64,000 nt of DNA from Nostoc sp. TCL26-01 (GTDB taxonomy: Bacteria; Cyanobacteriota; Cyanobacteriia; Cyanobacteriales; Nostocaceae), in the NCBI RefSeq assembly GCF_013393945.1, contig NZ_CP040297.1, positions 434,001 to 498,000 on the forward strand, in the 5' to 3' direction. A program made the translations under genes and the position numbers. Positions within the stretch are counted from its first letter, which is position 1; every line of letters begins with the position of its first letter. The notes under the pieces are model-generated. The model was not told the origin of the DNA and did not search any database. It worked only from the letters and a program-made list of their open reading frames with translations. Positions 55,601-64,000 of the stretch are shown here, one piece after another.

Positions 55601-58600
55601 ATTTTGGTGGTGATCAAGCTGGTGCGATCTATAACAATGGTGGGACAAATCCCAATGCTGTTTTATCAGTTCTGGGAGGTACTTTTAGCTATAACCTAGC
55701 TGATAGAGAAGGTGGGGCAATTTTCAACACAGGAACTACTAGCTTGATCAGTAGCCAGTTTCTCTACAACCGGGCTGATAATGCTGGCGGTGCAGTGTTC
55801 AATACAGGTGATATTACTGTCGCCAATAGTCTGTTTAGCTACAACTCGGCTGTAGCCGATCGCCTGGGAATTGCCGGAATTGGGGGGGCGATCGCTAACT
55901 CTAATGGTTCCTTAAATCTGACTGGTAGCCTGCTTAACAATAACTATGCCCAGAAAGAAGGTGGCGCGATCTTTAGCTACACTAGCGGCACTGTTGATGT
56001 AAGCGACAGCACCATCTATGGCAATATTGCTGATGATCAAGGTGGTGGTATTGCCATAAGTGGTGGTAGTAGCAACCATAACATTTCTAATACGACGATT
56101 AGCTACAACCAAGCAGCGAATAACGGCGGGGGAATTTTCCTGAGTTATGGGTCAATCAATTTAGATAGTGTGACAGTTGCCTTTAACGTCGGTAATGCTG
56201 ATGGCGATTTCCGAGGCTTTGGTGGTGGTATATATGCTGATGGTAATGCTAAAGTCCGCAACAGCATCATTGCCGGGAATATTGATTACAGTGGTATCGC
56301 TCCCGATGTCGGGCAATCATCCTTTACCAGCAGTACTTCTAATTTTACCAGTCTGGGTAACAATTTAATTGGTATAGACCGTCGCACAACTACCAATGGC
56401 TTTTTCTTAAGTCCTAGCGATCGCACTTTTGCCAGCGCTGGCATTACAGATATTTCCCAAGTCATCTATCCTAATTTGATAGCAGGGACTCATCTACTGG
56501 TTGAGGGTAGTCTGGCTATTGATAGTGGTAGCACTACTTTGACAACAGATCAAACAGGTGTAACTCGCACCGGTACGGCAGATATTGGTGCTTATGAAGT
56601 GCAATCAGGTGAAACTTTACCACCAGCCGGCACACAACTGAGTCCTGTTCTACCACCAGTCACGACACCAGCCAACACGATCATTACCAGAATCACCATT
56701 AACAGTACCGCCGACACCGATGACAATAATATCAACAATGGTGTAACAACGCTGCGGGAAGCGATTAGTTATGCCAATCGCACTGTTGGAGATGCAGTTA
56801 TTGATTTTAATTTAGGTACTGGTTCACAGACTATTACTTTGGGTAGTGAACTAGTCATTAGTAGCAATATCGAGATATCGGGAACAGGCGTTGATAGCTT
56901 AACGATTGATGGTAATGCTACTACTCGCATATTTAAAGTTGAGAGTGATTTTAATGAACCGGCAGTTTCCAGTTTTAGCAATAAGCTGCCACCCAAATTC
57001 ACCCTGCAAGATTTAACTCTGGCTAATGGGTTGGCTGGTGAAGGTGGGGCAATTGATAACTCAGGCAACTTAACAATTAATCGTGTCATATTCCGCAACA
57101 ACCAAGCTAATAGCGGTGGTGGTGGGGCAATTTACCACCACAAGGGTAGCAATTATGGGAGCAGCAATCCGTTTTTAACTATCACAAATAGCGACTTTAG
57201 TAACAATAAAGCCGAAAATCAAGGTGGGGCAGTACTGTTAGATGCGATCGCTTTTCTTGACAATACCAGCTTTACTCAGAATACTGCTAACGATAAAGGT
57301 GGTGCGATCGCTATCAACAATTTCCAACGCTACAATGCCTACCCCTACTCGTTGACTCTGACAAATAGCATCCTGACGGAGAATACCGGACTCAATGGTG
57401 GTGGTGCTTTGTATATTACTAACAATAGTCGTGTCAACACTATTAATAGCACCTTCAGCAATAATACTGTTACCCAGGGAGACGGCGGTGCTGTTTATTT
57501 AGACACTAGCAATGCTACACTCATTGACGAAAACAGTCAGTTTATCAAAAATACTGCTAGTGGAAAAGGGGGAGGGATAACCAGTGATCGAGGTATCTTA
57601 TCTTTCGCTAATACAACAGTTGATGGAAATATATCTGATAGTGCTGGTGGAGGGATTTATCAACAAGGATCTGGCACTTTCACCGTCCACAATAGCACCA
57701 TTAGCAATAACTCTTCTGGCGATCAAGGCGGTGGTGTTTATACAGAAAATAGCTTATCTCGGATTATCAATACAACCTTGAGTGGCAACCAAGCTAAAGA
57801 CTCTGGTGGGGGGATTTACCAAAAAAATACTAAACTCACCCTAACCAACAGCACTTTAGTCTTGAACAAGGCTGATGCTGATCAAAATAGTACAGGAAGC
57901 GGTGGGGGACTGTTTAATGATAGTTCTACAGCCAAAATTGCCAATACCATCATCGCCGGCAATCAAGGTAACTCTGCACCAGATGTCGGTGAGACTCCAT
58001 TCGTGAATTTTTCTGGCGGTAGTATCTACATCAGTCGGGGTAATAACTTTATTGGTGTGGATAGTGTTGGCGAGTTCAAAGAAGCCACAGATCAGACTTT
58101 TGCTAGTACCGGACTCACCAATCTTAACCAAATCCTCGATCCGACTCTGGCGTTCAATAATGCGGCGACTGCTTTTACCTTCACCCATAGCCTGTTAAGC
58201 AATAGTGTTTTAGTTAATGCTGGGAATAATGTTTTTGCACCTGCAACTGATGCTACTGGACAAGCCAGGATTATCAATTCAGTGGTGGATATTGGTGCAG
58301 TAGAATTTCTGGATGGTTTGATTAATCCTCTAGCCACAACTACGAATAGTCAAAACGTCACCTTCAATTCTGGTTCGACGACGGTAGTACCTTCCTCTGT
58401 GATCACAACCCAACTGGGTGGTACAGTCATCAATCATGGTACAGGCTTCTTCACCTACAAGCCTGGAGATAACTTTGACGATTTAACTAGCAACCAATCT
58501 GTGATCGATAGTTTTACTTATACGGATGCCAATGGACTGCAAACGGCACAAGTATTAGTCAATATAGTTGGGGAAAATCCACAACTTCCAGTACAACCCA

Positions 58601-61600
58601 TGCCAATTTTGCAGGGTGGTAATGTCTTATTAGTCACCACTACAGCCGACAACCTGGATGCTAATGATGGCAAAATGTCTTTGCGGGAAGCGGTACAACT
58701 TGCCACCTCTCAGGCGGGGAATTGGATTATTGGCTTCCAGCTAGATACTACCACGCCTCAAACCATCACTCTGACTCAAGGACAACTATTAATCGGTCAA
58801 TGGCTACCGAATAATGTCGAGATTGTGGGATTAGGTGCAGAAAATCTCACCATTAGTGGTAACAACGCTTCACGCATTTTCTATATCGGACGCGGTTCTA
58901 CTCTCAAACTCAGTGGTGTCACCATCGGCGATGGGGTAGATGGCATTGAACAAAGCATTCCTGGTTCGATTGGTGCAAATCAGGGTGCAGCCATTCGCAA
59001 CGAAGGCAATCTAATTATCAATGATGCTGTCTTCCGTAATAACAACAGTAAAACCATCGGTGGGGCAATTCTCAATGCTGCTAACCCTGGATTTAGTGTA
59101 GCTAATCCATCTGAAGGTTACTCTGGCAGCTATCAAGCTAATCTAACTATCAACAATACCACCTTTGTTGACAACTTCGCTAAAGACCAAGGTGGGGCAA
59201 TTTACAACGGCTTCAACAATGATCATTCAGGCGTGGTGACTATTACCAATAGCCATTTTATCCGTAACGTTGTTGGAGCGATTGGTGGGGCAATTTTTAA
59301 CAATGCTGGGGCTTTAAATGTCAGCAATAGCAGCTTTACAGATAATGATGGTGGTGGACAAGCGGGGGCTATTTATAACAATGGCAGCAGCAATTCCTCA
59401 GCCGTTGCCACAATTACCGATTCTCAATTTACCCGCAACTTAGCAGAACGGGAAGGTGGAGCATTATTTGTTACAGGGAATACGACTGTCACAGGTGGCA
59501 CTTTTAGAGGCAACCGGGCTGATGCTGCTGGGGGTGCTATCTATGCAGCTAGCAATGCCAATTTGACGATAATAGATAGTCAACTGACAGAAAACATTGC
59601 CCTAGCCGATCGCAGTGATAATAGTGCGGGGATTGGGGGGGCGATCGCTCTGGCTAATGCTACTCTGAATATGCAGGGAACAACTGTCAGTGATAATACT
59701 GCTCAAGATGAAGGTGGCGGTATCTTTAGTACTAATAGTACTCTGAATATTACCAGCAGTACCATTAGCACCAACACCGCCGGCGATGATGGCGGTGGTA
59801 TCTCCAACAATGGCGGCACTGTTAACCTCACCAATAGTACAGTTAGTGGTAATACAGCCAATGATAACGGCGGTGGGATTTTCCAAAGTGCAGGTTTAAC
59901 GAAGCTATTAAATACCACCATTACTCTGAATACTGCCAATGCTAACAATCAACCCGATGGTGTCGGTGGCGGTATCGCTATCTATAAGTCGGGTAGTTCA
60001 TCAGAAATTCAATTGCAAAATAGCATTGTCGCTGGTAATCAAGATTTGAGTGGACTAGCACCAGATATCAATGCCGATTTTGATAGCACAGGTATTATTT
60101 ACACTAGTCTGGGAAATAATTTGATTGGTGTGGACTCCCCCGGTGCATTCACCACTACAGGCGATAAAACCTTCGCTAGCACTGGTATCACCAACATCAA
60201 TCAAGTCTTAAACCCAGTCCTCACCAATAACGGTGGTAAAACTCTCACCCACGCTTTAGTAAAAGATAGTCCCGCGTTGAATGCTGGTGCAAATACCGCA
60301 GTTACTAGCTTGACAAAAGACCAACGCGATGCTGACCGCATCATTAGTGCAACGGTGGATATCGGTAGCTATGAAGCCTTGGTGTTAGATGCAATTGATG
60401 ACACAGCCAGCACCCAGGAAAATACGCCTGTAGTGATTCAAGTTTTGGCTAATGATATCAGCGCCAACGGTACTCTCAGCATAGATAGTTTCTCAGCTAA
60501 TACCGCCTTGGGAGGAACAGTTACTAAAAATAATGACAATTCCTTCACCTACACAGCACCCAAATCCATCATCCCTGGCGATGTAGTTGCAGATACCTTT
60601 ACTTATACTTTGAGTGATGGTACTAACACAGACGAGGCGACTGTCACCATAGAAGTCACAGGTGAATCTAACTTACCCATTCCCGAAGATGATGAGGTAA
60701 CAACAGCCACTAATCAATCTGTACAGATTCAAGTCCAAGATTTACTAGAAAATGACCAAAACTTAAATCTATTTGGCTTAACTTTCACTCTCAACAGTTC
60801 ACCTAGCCACGGTACGGTTGCATTAGATGATAACAATACACCCGACGATTTAGCAGATGACTTCATCACTTATACACCCCAATCAGATTTTGAGGGTGAT
60901 GATGAATTTGCTTATCAATTCGTTGATGAATTTGGCTTTAAGAGTGTAGCTGCTAACGTTAATCTACAAGTAATCGCACCACCATCACCACCACAACCAC
61001 CACAACCACCACAACCACCACAACCACCACAAACACCACAACTGATAAATAATAAAAATCTATTCACAGTGGTGGGAGATACCTTGCAATTGCAAATAAC
61101 TCTGACTCAAGAAAATAGCGATGAAGTAGACGAAATTGGGGTATTTGTTGTTGATGATGAACAAGGCAGAGTTAACGGCTTACTACCAGGAGAAGCGGGA
61201 TATTTAGCAGCTGCATTCAATCCCAATCGTTCTCAACCAGCACAAGTAATTTTCTCGACATTAAGCAATAACTTATTCCCGCAATTCACCTCAGTTAAAA
61301 ACTTGAAATTTAAGGCAGGCGATCGCTTACAGTTTTATCTAGTCCAAAATAGTACCACAGACTTAGTTATCGCTGGTAAAAGTAATCGTGTACTGTTCGG
61401 GAATGCAGTTAATAGTAGTGGACAATTTATCACCCTCAGTACAGAAGAATTGAGCAATGGTAATTTTAAACTGCGTTGGCAAAACCAAGGTAATGGTAAT
61501 TCCCAAAAGTTTGATGATATCGAAATTGAATTGCAAATTACTAACACCAATTCCCCCCTTGGGACAGATTTGCAAGGAGAATATCAAAGTGAAGTCATTG

Positions 61601-62088
61601 ATTTACGAGAGTTTAGCGGTCAAACTTTAAATGCTACTTTTACTATCTGGCGGGAAGCTAGGTTTAATAATGTCGCTGGACTCTATGTAGTAGAAAATTC
61701 TCAAGGTTCTGTGCGCGATCAATTTGGTGTCTTAGTCAATCCCGGTGATGCACGTTATATAGAAGTCGCATTACAAAAACGACTAATTGATCTAGAGTTA
61801 AAAGTGAGCGATCGCTCGCAAACAAACATCGATATTCAACTCCAAGGAGGGCAGATTTTAGCACCTTTCTTAATTGTTGACGGCACAATCAATCAACTCA
61901 CAGATAACAACGCCAATAACAATCCCAATATTTATTTCCCCTACCTGGGAGCTAACAAAGATGGCTTTGATCATCTGCGGTTATTAGGTAATAATCACTT
62001 CGGTTTTGAAGACCTACCCGGAGGAGGAGATAACGATTACAATGACGTTGTTTTTAAATTAGATTTACAACCAATTGCCATCGTTTAA
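52654..62088 (+). CDS. Large DUF4347 / beta-helix / DUF4114 surface protein
   Basis: A 3144-residue protein. Residues 20-165 are a DUF4347 domain (LLILDSQVPDYLHLLSG, VHLISHGSPGCLYLGN, LFIYGCQVAAGDAGEEF). Four modules follow, each opening with a CSLREA-like box (TTLREAINAANG at residue 205, TSLREAIATLN, TTLREAISYAN, MSLREAVQLAT). Each continues as a right-handed beta-helix of 'GGAIFNxGxLxVxNSxFxxNxA' rungs (polymorphic membrane protein style) and closes with DIGAVEF / DIGAYEV / DIGAVEF / DIGSYEA. The modules span about 189-575, 757-1315, 1348-1885 and 1991-2575. Cadherin/VCBS-like 'NPLANDLDVDDGD' modules fill gaps. A Pro-Gln linker (60980-61040) precedes two DUF4114-like regions, the last ending GGGDNDYNDVVFKLDL. 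Likely secreted by type I or a related route through the downstream HlyD protein; probably an adhesin or surface-layer component. Confidence 0.88.
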   Translation: MYYCKVGQGVYTEAKFVKNNIHSPVLLILDSQVPDYLHLLSGVQSGVEVAVIDAYQDGVEQITQILQQGSGWKQVHLISHGSPGCLYLGNTELSLTTIEKYKFYLQKWFQGFQSGGELFIYGCQVAAGDAGEEFLSQLHEILQIEIAASRTLTGNSALGGNWYLEARTSKIHPLAIFPSDVLASYPSILATYIVNSLGDNDDGNLGNGITTLREAINAANGNKNEAHLIRFELGSQPQTILLSSSLGIFGNITIDGGSAAKITLDGGNNNRHFYIGALQELTLENLTLINGKDQAGGSIFSDQNARLNVDHVTFKNNTAVMDGSGGSGVGGAIFSQGILRLTDSTFQSNTAAALGGAIFNAAKPLTASGSLFVDNQAGGAANSPSFVAGGAIFDDGGNVELIQSTFSNNRSTGDGGAVFNKGKLSVYNGTVTLNVADSDNSGSGRGGGFFNDGGTIRVSNSIVAGNRAAENADLAKGSSGLYISLGGNLIGEDTVKQFTEETDITFVNAGINDINQVLDPTLALNGAALGSPLTHALVAGSRAIDGGLPSWVSLATDATGKSRIENFRIDIGAVEFTGTGTIPTNSINENDLSVTINTGSTVLTALNPYSQLGADVTYQGNGQVVYTPGAAFQTLAAGETVIDTITFADSEGIKTVNVQVVGLNQAPAGVDDVIIGSLTFNPLANDLDVDDGDRLQITNIASQPSNGQVIVNPNSTITYIPTGGFTGTDAFTYTLSDGNGGTSTAEVTVNVGNVANLVIVTTNLDVVDANDGVTSLREAIATLNNLGNGTIGFNLSGEQTITLTKGQLEVLPNSDITIQGTGANALTISGNQQSRLFFVDIGGKLTLNGLTLADGIDRANNSVFPGISQGGAIRNQGILVINDSVLRDNRSETIGGAIANGSSGGDANDAPLYNASLTINNTQFINNIAKDQGGAIYNGFTGSGGSVTISNSSFEQNRALAIGGAIFNNNGGLSITNTDFSHNFGGDQAGAIYNNGGTNPNAVLSVLGGTFSYNLADREGGAIFNTGTTSLISSQFLYNRADNAGGAVFNTGDITVANSLFSYNSAVADRLGIAGIGGAIANSNGSLNLTGSLLNNNYAQKEGGAIFSYTSGTVDVSDSTIYGNIADDQGGGIAISGGSSNHNISNTTISYNQAANNGGGIFLSYGSINLDSVTVAFNVGNADGDFRGFGGGIYADGNAKVRNSIIAGNIDYSGIAPDVGQSSFTSSTSNFTSLGNNLIGIDRRTTTNGFFLSPSDRTFASAGITDISQVIYPNLIAGTHLLVEGSLAIDSGSTTLTTDQTGVTRTGTADIGAYEVQSGETLPPAGTQLSPVLPPVTTPANTIITRITINSTADTDDNNINNGVTTLREAISYANRTVGDAVIDFNLGTGSQTITLGSELVISSNIEISGTGVDSLTIDGNATTRIFKVESDFNEPAVSSFSNKLPPKFTLQDLTLANGLAGEGGAIDNSGNLTINRVIFRNNQANSGGGGAIYHHKGSNYGSSNPFLTITNSDFSNNKAENQGGAVLLDAIAFLDNTSFTQNTANDKGGAIAINNFQRYNAYPYSLTLTNSILTENTGLNGGGALYITNNSRVNTINSTFSNNTVTQGDGGAVYLDTSNATLIDENSQFIKNTASGKGGGITSDRGILSFANTTVDGNISDSAGGGIYQQGSGTFTVHNSTISNNSSGDQGGGVYTENSLSRIINTTLSGNQAKDSGGGIYQKNTKLTLTNSTLVLNKADADQNSTGSGGGLFNDSSTAKIANTIIAGNQGNSAPDVGETPFVNFSGGSIYISRGNNFIGVDSVGEFKEATDQTFASTGLTNLNQILDPTLAFNNAATAFTFTHSLLSNSVLVNAGNNVFAPATDATGQARIINSVVDIGAVEFLDGLINPLATTTNSQNVTFNSGSTTVVPSSVITTQLGGTVINHGTGFFTYKPGDNFDDLTSNQSVIDSFTYTDANGLQTAQVLVNIVGENPQLPVQPMPILQGGNVLLVTTTADNLDANDGKMSLREAVQLATSQAGNWIIGFQLDTTTPQTITLTQGQLLIGQWLPNNVEIVGLGAENLTISGNNASRIFYIGRGSTLKLSGVTIGDGVDGIEQSIPGSIGANQGAAIRNEGNLIINDAVFRNNNSKTIGGAILNAANPGFSVANPSEGYSGSYQANLTINNTTFVDNFAKDQGGAIYNGFNNDHSGVVTITNSHFIRNVVGAIGGAIFNNAGALNVSNSSFTDNDGGGQAGAIYNNGSSNSSAVATITDSQFTRNLAEREGGALFVTGNTTVTGGTFRGNRADAAGGAIYAASNANLTIIDSQLTENIALADRSDNSAGIGGAIALANATLNMQGTTVSDNTAQDEGGGIFSTNSTLNITSSTISTNTAGDDGGGISNNGGTVNLTNSTVSGNTANDNGGGIFQSAGLTKLLNTTITLNTANANNQPDGVGGGIAIYKSGSSSEIQLQNSIVAGNQDLSGLAPDINADFDSTGIIYTSLGNNLIGVDSPGAFTTTGDKTFASTGITNINQVLNPVLTNNGGKTLTHALVKDSPALNAGANTAVTSLTKDQRDADRIISATVDIGSYEALVLDAIDDTASTQENTPVVIQVLANDISANGTLSIDSFSANTALGGTVTKNNDNSFTYTAPKSIIPGDVVADTFTYTLSDGTNTDEATVTIEVTGESNLPIPEDDEVTTATNQSVQIQVQDLLENDQNLNLFGLTFTLNSSPSHGTVALDDNNTPDDLADDFITYTPQSDFEGDDEFAYQFVDEFGFKSVAANVNLQVIAPPSPPQPPQPPQPPQPPQTPQLINNKNLFTVVGDTLQLQITLTQENSDEVDEIGVFVVDDEQGRVNGLLPGEAGYLAAAFNPNRSQPAQVIFSTLSNNLFPQFTSVKNLKFKAGDRLQFYLVQNSTTDLVIAGKSNRVLFGNAVNSSGQFITLSTEELSNGNFKLRWQNQGNGNSQKFDDIEIELQITNTNSPLGTDLQGEYQSEVIDLREFSGQTLNATFTIWREARFNNVAGLYVVENSQGSVRDQFGVLVNPGDARYIEVALQKRLIDLELKVSDRSQTNIDIQLQGGQILAPFLIVDGTINQLTDNNANNNPNIYFPYLGANKDGFDHLRLLGNNHFGFEDLPGGGDNDYNDVVFKLDLQPIAIV

Positions 62089-62124
62089 CAAATTAGATGT
62101 AGGGTGTGTTATGCCGTAGGCTAA

Positions 62125-62327
62125 GAGGATGTTTTAAAAGTGATTGACTGTGATTTTAAGCACTGGCTGATCCCCCCTAACCCCCCTTAAAAAGGAAATG
62201 AATTAAAGTCCCCCTTTTTAAGAGGAGCCAGTTGCGTGGGCGGGTTTCCCAACTTGAGCAAACTGGCGTGGATTTAGGGGGATCTAAAACGTTTTGTTAC
62301 AGACAAGAGGACTTTTCAAACAACCTC
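62125..62327 (+). mobile_element. Miniature inverted-repeat element, family A ends with a different core
   Basis: Termini GAGGATGTTTTAAAAG and CTTTTCAAACAACCTC match the family A ends, flanked by TAA (62122-62124 and 62328-62330). The 203-bp core is unrelated to the 154-bp copies and contains a GATCCCCCC...GGGGGATC inverted pair and CCCCCTTTTTAAGAGG-type repeats. It was inserted in a TGTAGGGTGTGTTA palindromic repeat (62097 onward, continuing TAACACACC after the element), in the spacer between the giant surface protein and the HlyD gene. Confidence 0.85.
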
Positions 62328-62387
62328 TAACACACCAAAAAAACCTTTGGTTGGTACTACTAAACCCCCACACCCCTTTTCAAACCC

Positions 62388-63704
62388 GTGTTTATTAAAG
62401 TCCTATTTCTTAAACTACCAAAACCAAAACGCACTAGCATCTTTCAATCAACCCGATTAGTATTAGCCTGTGGAGTCCTGGGAGTTGGCTTAACATTTCT
62501 TGTCCAGCATCTTTTAAGTATTCGCAGTAGTCGGGCTTATATCAACGGTGATATCGTCTATATCCGTGCGCCCATCGCCGGCAATTTACAATTAAATAAT
62601 CAATATGTGCCTGGAGAATGGATAGAATCTAATACAGTTTTAGGGCAAGTATCCAACCCCAGAGCGAATACCTTAATTTTACGCCGAGAAGAATTAAAAA
62701 CTCAATTGAGTGTTGCTCAAAAATCATTGCTGAGTCTGAATAATCAAGCTAGCACCTATGAAAAAATCCTCAACAAACTCGATGGTAAAATTCATAGATA
62801 CGACCAGCAACTTACTCAACAAAAGCTCTTACAAAATCAACAACAAAAATTAGAACTAGCTCAAACCCAAAGAGATATTAATCAATCTTATGCCGAGTTA
62901 TCACAACAAAAAGAAGCAGCAGCGATCGCCGAAAAAGAAGCACAGCGTTATCAAAAATTAGCGCAGGAACAGGTAGTATCAGCTAGTCAAGCGGAAAAAC
63001 TCAAATCCGTGGCTAAACAATTGCAAGAAAATGTGAATAAAGCAACGGAATCTTATCAACAATCTGTACAGCAACTACAAATCAACGAAGCTAATTTATC
63101 ATCTGTACAAATTAACTTTATGCTAAGAGTCGGTGACACAGAAAATCGTCAACAACAATTACTGATTCATCAACAAGATTTAGCTAAAGAATTGATAGGG
63201 ATTCAGCAAAAAAAAATTAGTACCGATGGAGAAATTCAAGCCATTAAGACTGAATTAAATAAAATTGAAAAACAATTAAAAATAGATTCCTTAGCAGCTA
63301 TTAAACCTGCCTTTCCTGGGCCTATTTGGTCAATTAAATCCCGTAGCCATGAATATTTAGAAGCTAATGAAGTAATTTTGGCAATGGTGAATTGTCGTAA
63401 CCGTTGGGTTGAAGCTTTAGTTTCCGAACAAAGTGCAGCCCAACTCTCGCCAGGAATGGCTGTACAAATCAAACTCTTAGGTGAAACTCAGCAACGCTGG
63501 CGTGGCGAAATTTTAGCAATTCGCGCCGGAGTCGGACGAATGAGTGCGGGGGAAGATGTGGTTGGTTTACTCAAAGATTTACCTCAACGCCAAGTGGCTT
63601 TACGCATCGGCGTAGAGTGGACAGAACCGACAAATTCCCAAGAGTTTTGTTTTGTCGGACGCAGTGCAGAAGTAGTGATTCCCCGCTTTGGGAAGAAAAA
63701 TTGA
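62388..63704 (+). CDS. HlyD-family secretion adaptor (membrane fusion protein)
   Basis: A 438-residue inner-membrane-anchored adaptor. A hydrophobic segment near residues 22-44 (LVLACGVLGVGLTFLVQHLL) is the anchor. The biotinyl-lipoyl-like half-motif DIVYIRAPIAGNLQLNNQYVPGEWIESNTVLGQV (near residue 57) is the family signature, and a long Gln/Glu/Lys-rich coiled coil runs from about 95 to 290. The second lipoyl half and beta-barrel follow (IKPAFPGPIWSIKSRSHEYLEANEVILAM). The start is a GTG, because no earlier ATG is in frame and the anchor begins at once. It lies behind the DUF4347 giant gene, so it probably belongs to its export route. The ABC and outer-membrane partners are not in view. An alternative is a multidrug or polysaccharide export role. 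Confidence 0.85.
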   Translation: MFIKVLFLKLPKPKRTSIFQSTRLVLACGVLGVGLTFLVQHLLSIRSSRAYINGDIVYIRAPIAGNLQLNNQYVPGEWIESNTVLGQVSNPRANTLILRREELKTQLSVAQKSLLSLNNQASTYEKILNKLDGKIHRYDQQLTQQKLLQNQQQKLELAQTQRDINQSYAELSQQKEAAAIAEKEAQRYQKLAQEQVVSASQAEKLKSVAKQLQENVNKATESYQQSVQQLQINEANLSSVQINFMLRVGDTENRQQQLLIHQQDLAKELIGIQQKKISTDGEIQAIKTELNKIEKQLKIDSLAAIKPAFPGPIWSIKSRSHEYLEANEVILAMVNCRNRWVEALVSEQSAAQLSPGMAVQIKLLGETQQRWRGEILAIRAGVGRMSAGEDVVGLLKDLPQRQVALRIGVEWTEPTNSQEFCFVGRSAEVVIPRFGKKN

Positions 63705-63756
63705 TAATTCGTAATTATAGCGTTTCTTAATCTGATGCTAATAAAACCAAAAAAAC

Positions 63757-63799
63757 CTCCGCGCACCTCCGCGCTTTCCTCCGCGTCCCTCTGCGTTTA
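63757..63799. repeat. CCTCCGCG low-complexity repeat
   Basis: CCTCCGCGCACCTCCGCGC followed by TTTCCTCCGCGTCCCTCTGCG is a 9-bp-period-like C/T-rich dispersed repeat seen in many Nostocales spacers. The rest of the 63705-63888 spacer shows nothing more. Confidence 0.6.
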
Positions 63800-63888
63800 A
63801 AATTATTCCTCCCGTACCTCACTGACTGAGTAATTGTTATCAGAAAGTCTAATCTGGTTTACAGCATTATTTTGAAAAAACGGTCTAA

Positions 63889-64000
63889 ATGCAAGTGAAA
63901 AATTTATGGTGGTTTTATTCTGCTTTAGTAATTGTTTTGGGATGGAGTATTGTTGATTTAGATATAGACTTATCAGAGTGGGAAATTGCCTTCATGGCTT
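63889..64000 (+). CDS. 5' end of an unidentified membrane protein gene (cut by window end)
   Basis: From the ATG at 63889 the frame is open to the window end: 37 codons reading MQVKNLWWFYSALVIVLGWS and then an acidic stretch (IVDLDIDLSEWEIAFMA). The first part is hydrophobic (WWFYSALVIVLGW) and could be a membrane helix. It lies 184 bp after the HlyD-type gene in the same orientation. Nothing more can be said about its identity. Confidence 0.5.
   Translation, partial: MQVKNLWWFYSALVIVLGWSIVDLDIDLSEWEIAFMA

Overview
The window reads as a filamentous, probably heterocyst-forming cyanobacterium of the Nostocales (Nostoc/Anabaena type). Three things point there: very frequent GCGATCGC (HIP1) octamers, intergenic heptamer arrays of the GTCAATA/GTCATTA type, and gene families such as ELW-repeat and DUF4347/DUF4114 surface proteins. 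This assignment is inferred from sequence style. No rRNA, tRNA or CRISPR array was seen.

Region 1 (1-6.2 kb) holds a small hypothetical gene, a phosphoenolpyruvate synthase gene carrying both an in-frame low-complexity repeat and a full LAGLIDADG intein at its catalytic-histidine loop, and a reverse-strand 2-hydroxyacid dehydrogenase. Region 2 (6.9-16.2 kb) is a sulfur/methionine cluster on the + strand: an SsuA-like lipoprotein, a nitroreductase, cystathionine beta-synthase, cystathionine gamma-lyase, a two-domain rhodanese, a tiny lipoprotein, O-acetylhomoserine sulfhydrylase and homoserine O-acetyltransferase. Together they could take up organic sulfur, move it between homocysteine and cysteine, and assimilate sulfide into homocysteine. 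Region 3 (16.2-21.8 kb) has an O-methyltransferase, an Rpn/DUF4351-like gene, a DUF1932 dehydrogenase, an SDR gene freshly broken by a miniature transposon, a CadD-type transporter and a small secreted protein.

Region 4 (22.4-40.6 kb) is one 6052-codon gene for a mosaic secreted protein: ELW repeats, cadherin/Calx-beta/CARDB modules, a cysteine-rich island, a subtilisin-like protease domain and C-terminal RTX repeats. Region 5 (41-51.9 kb) is housekeeping: phosphofructokinase, a small membrane protein, topoisomerase I, type II dehydroquinase, an ADP-ribosylglycohydrolase-like protein, a 7TM-HD (PgpH-like) phosphodiesterase and two coupled GNAT acetyltransferases. Region 6 (51.9-52.6 kb) is a graveyard of a toxin-antitoxin pair broken by a miniature transposon. 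Region 7 (52.6-64 kb) encodes a 3144-residue DUF4347/beta-helix/DUF4114 surface protein followed by an HlyD-type adaptor, suggesting type I export, and the start of an unidentified gene cut by the window end.

The most striking non-coding signal is two families of miniature inverted-repeat elements. Both duplicate a TWA trinucleotide at the target. Members interrupt two genes and sit inside older palindromic repeats. One family has two copies that are identical over 209 nt apart from a 9-nt tandem duplication, and it folds on paper into an elaborate multi-branched structure.
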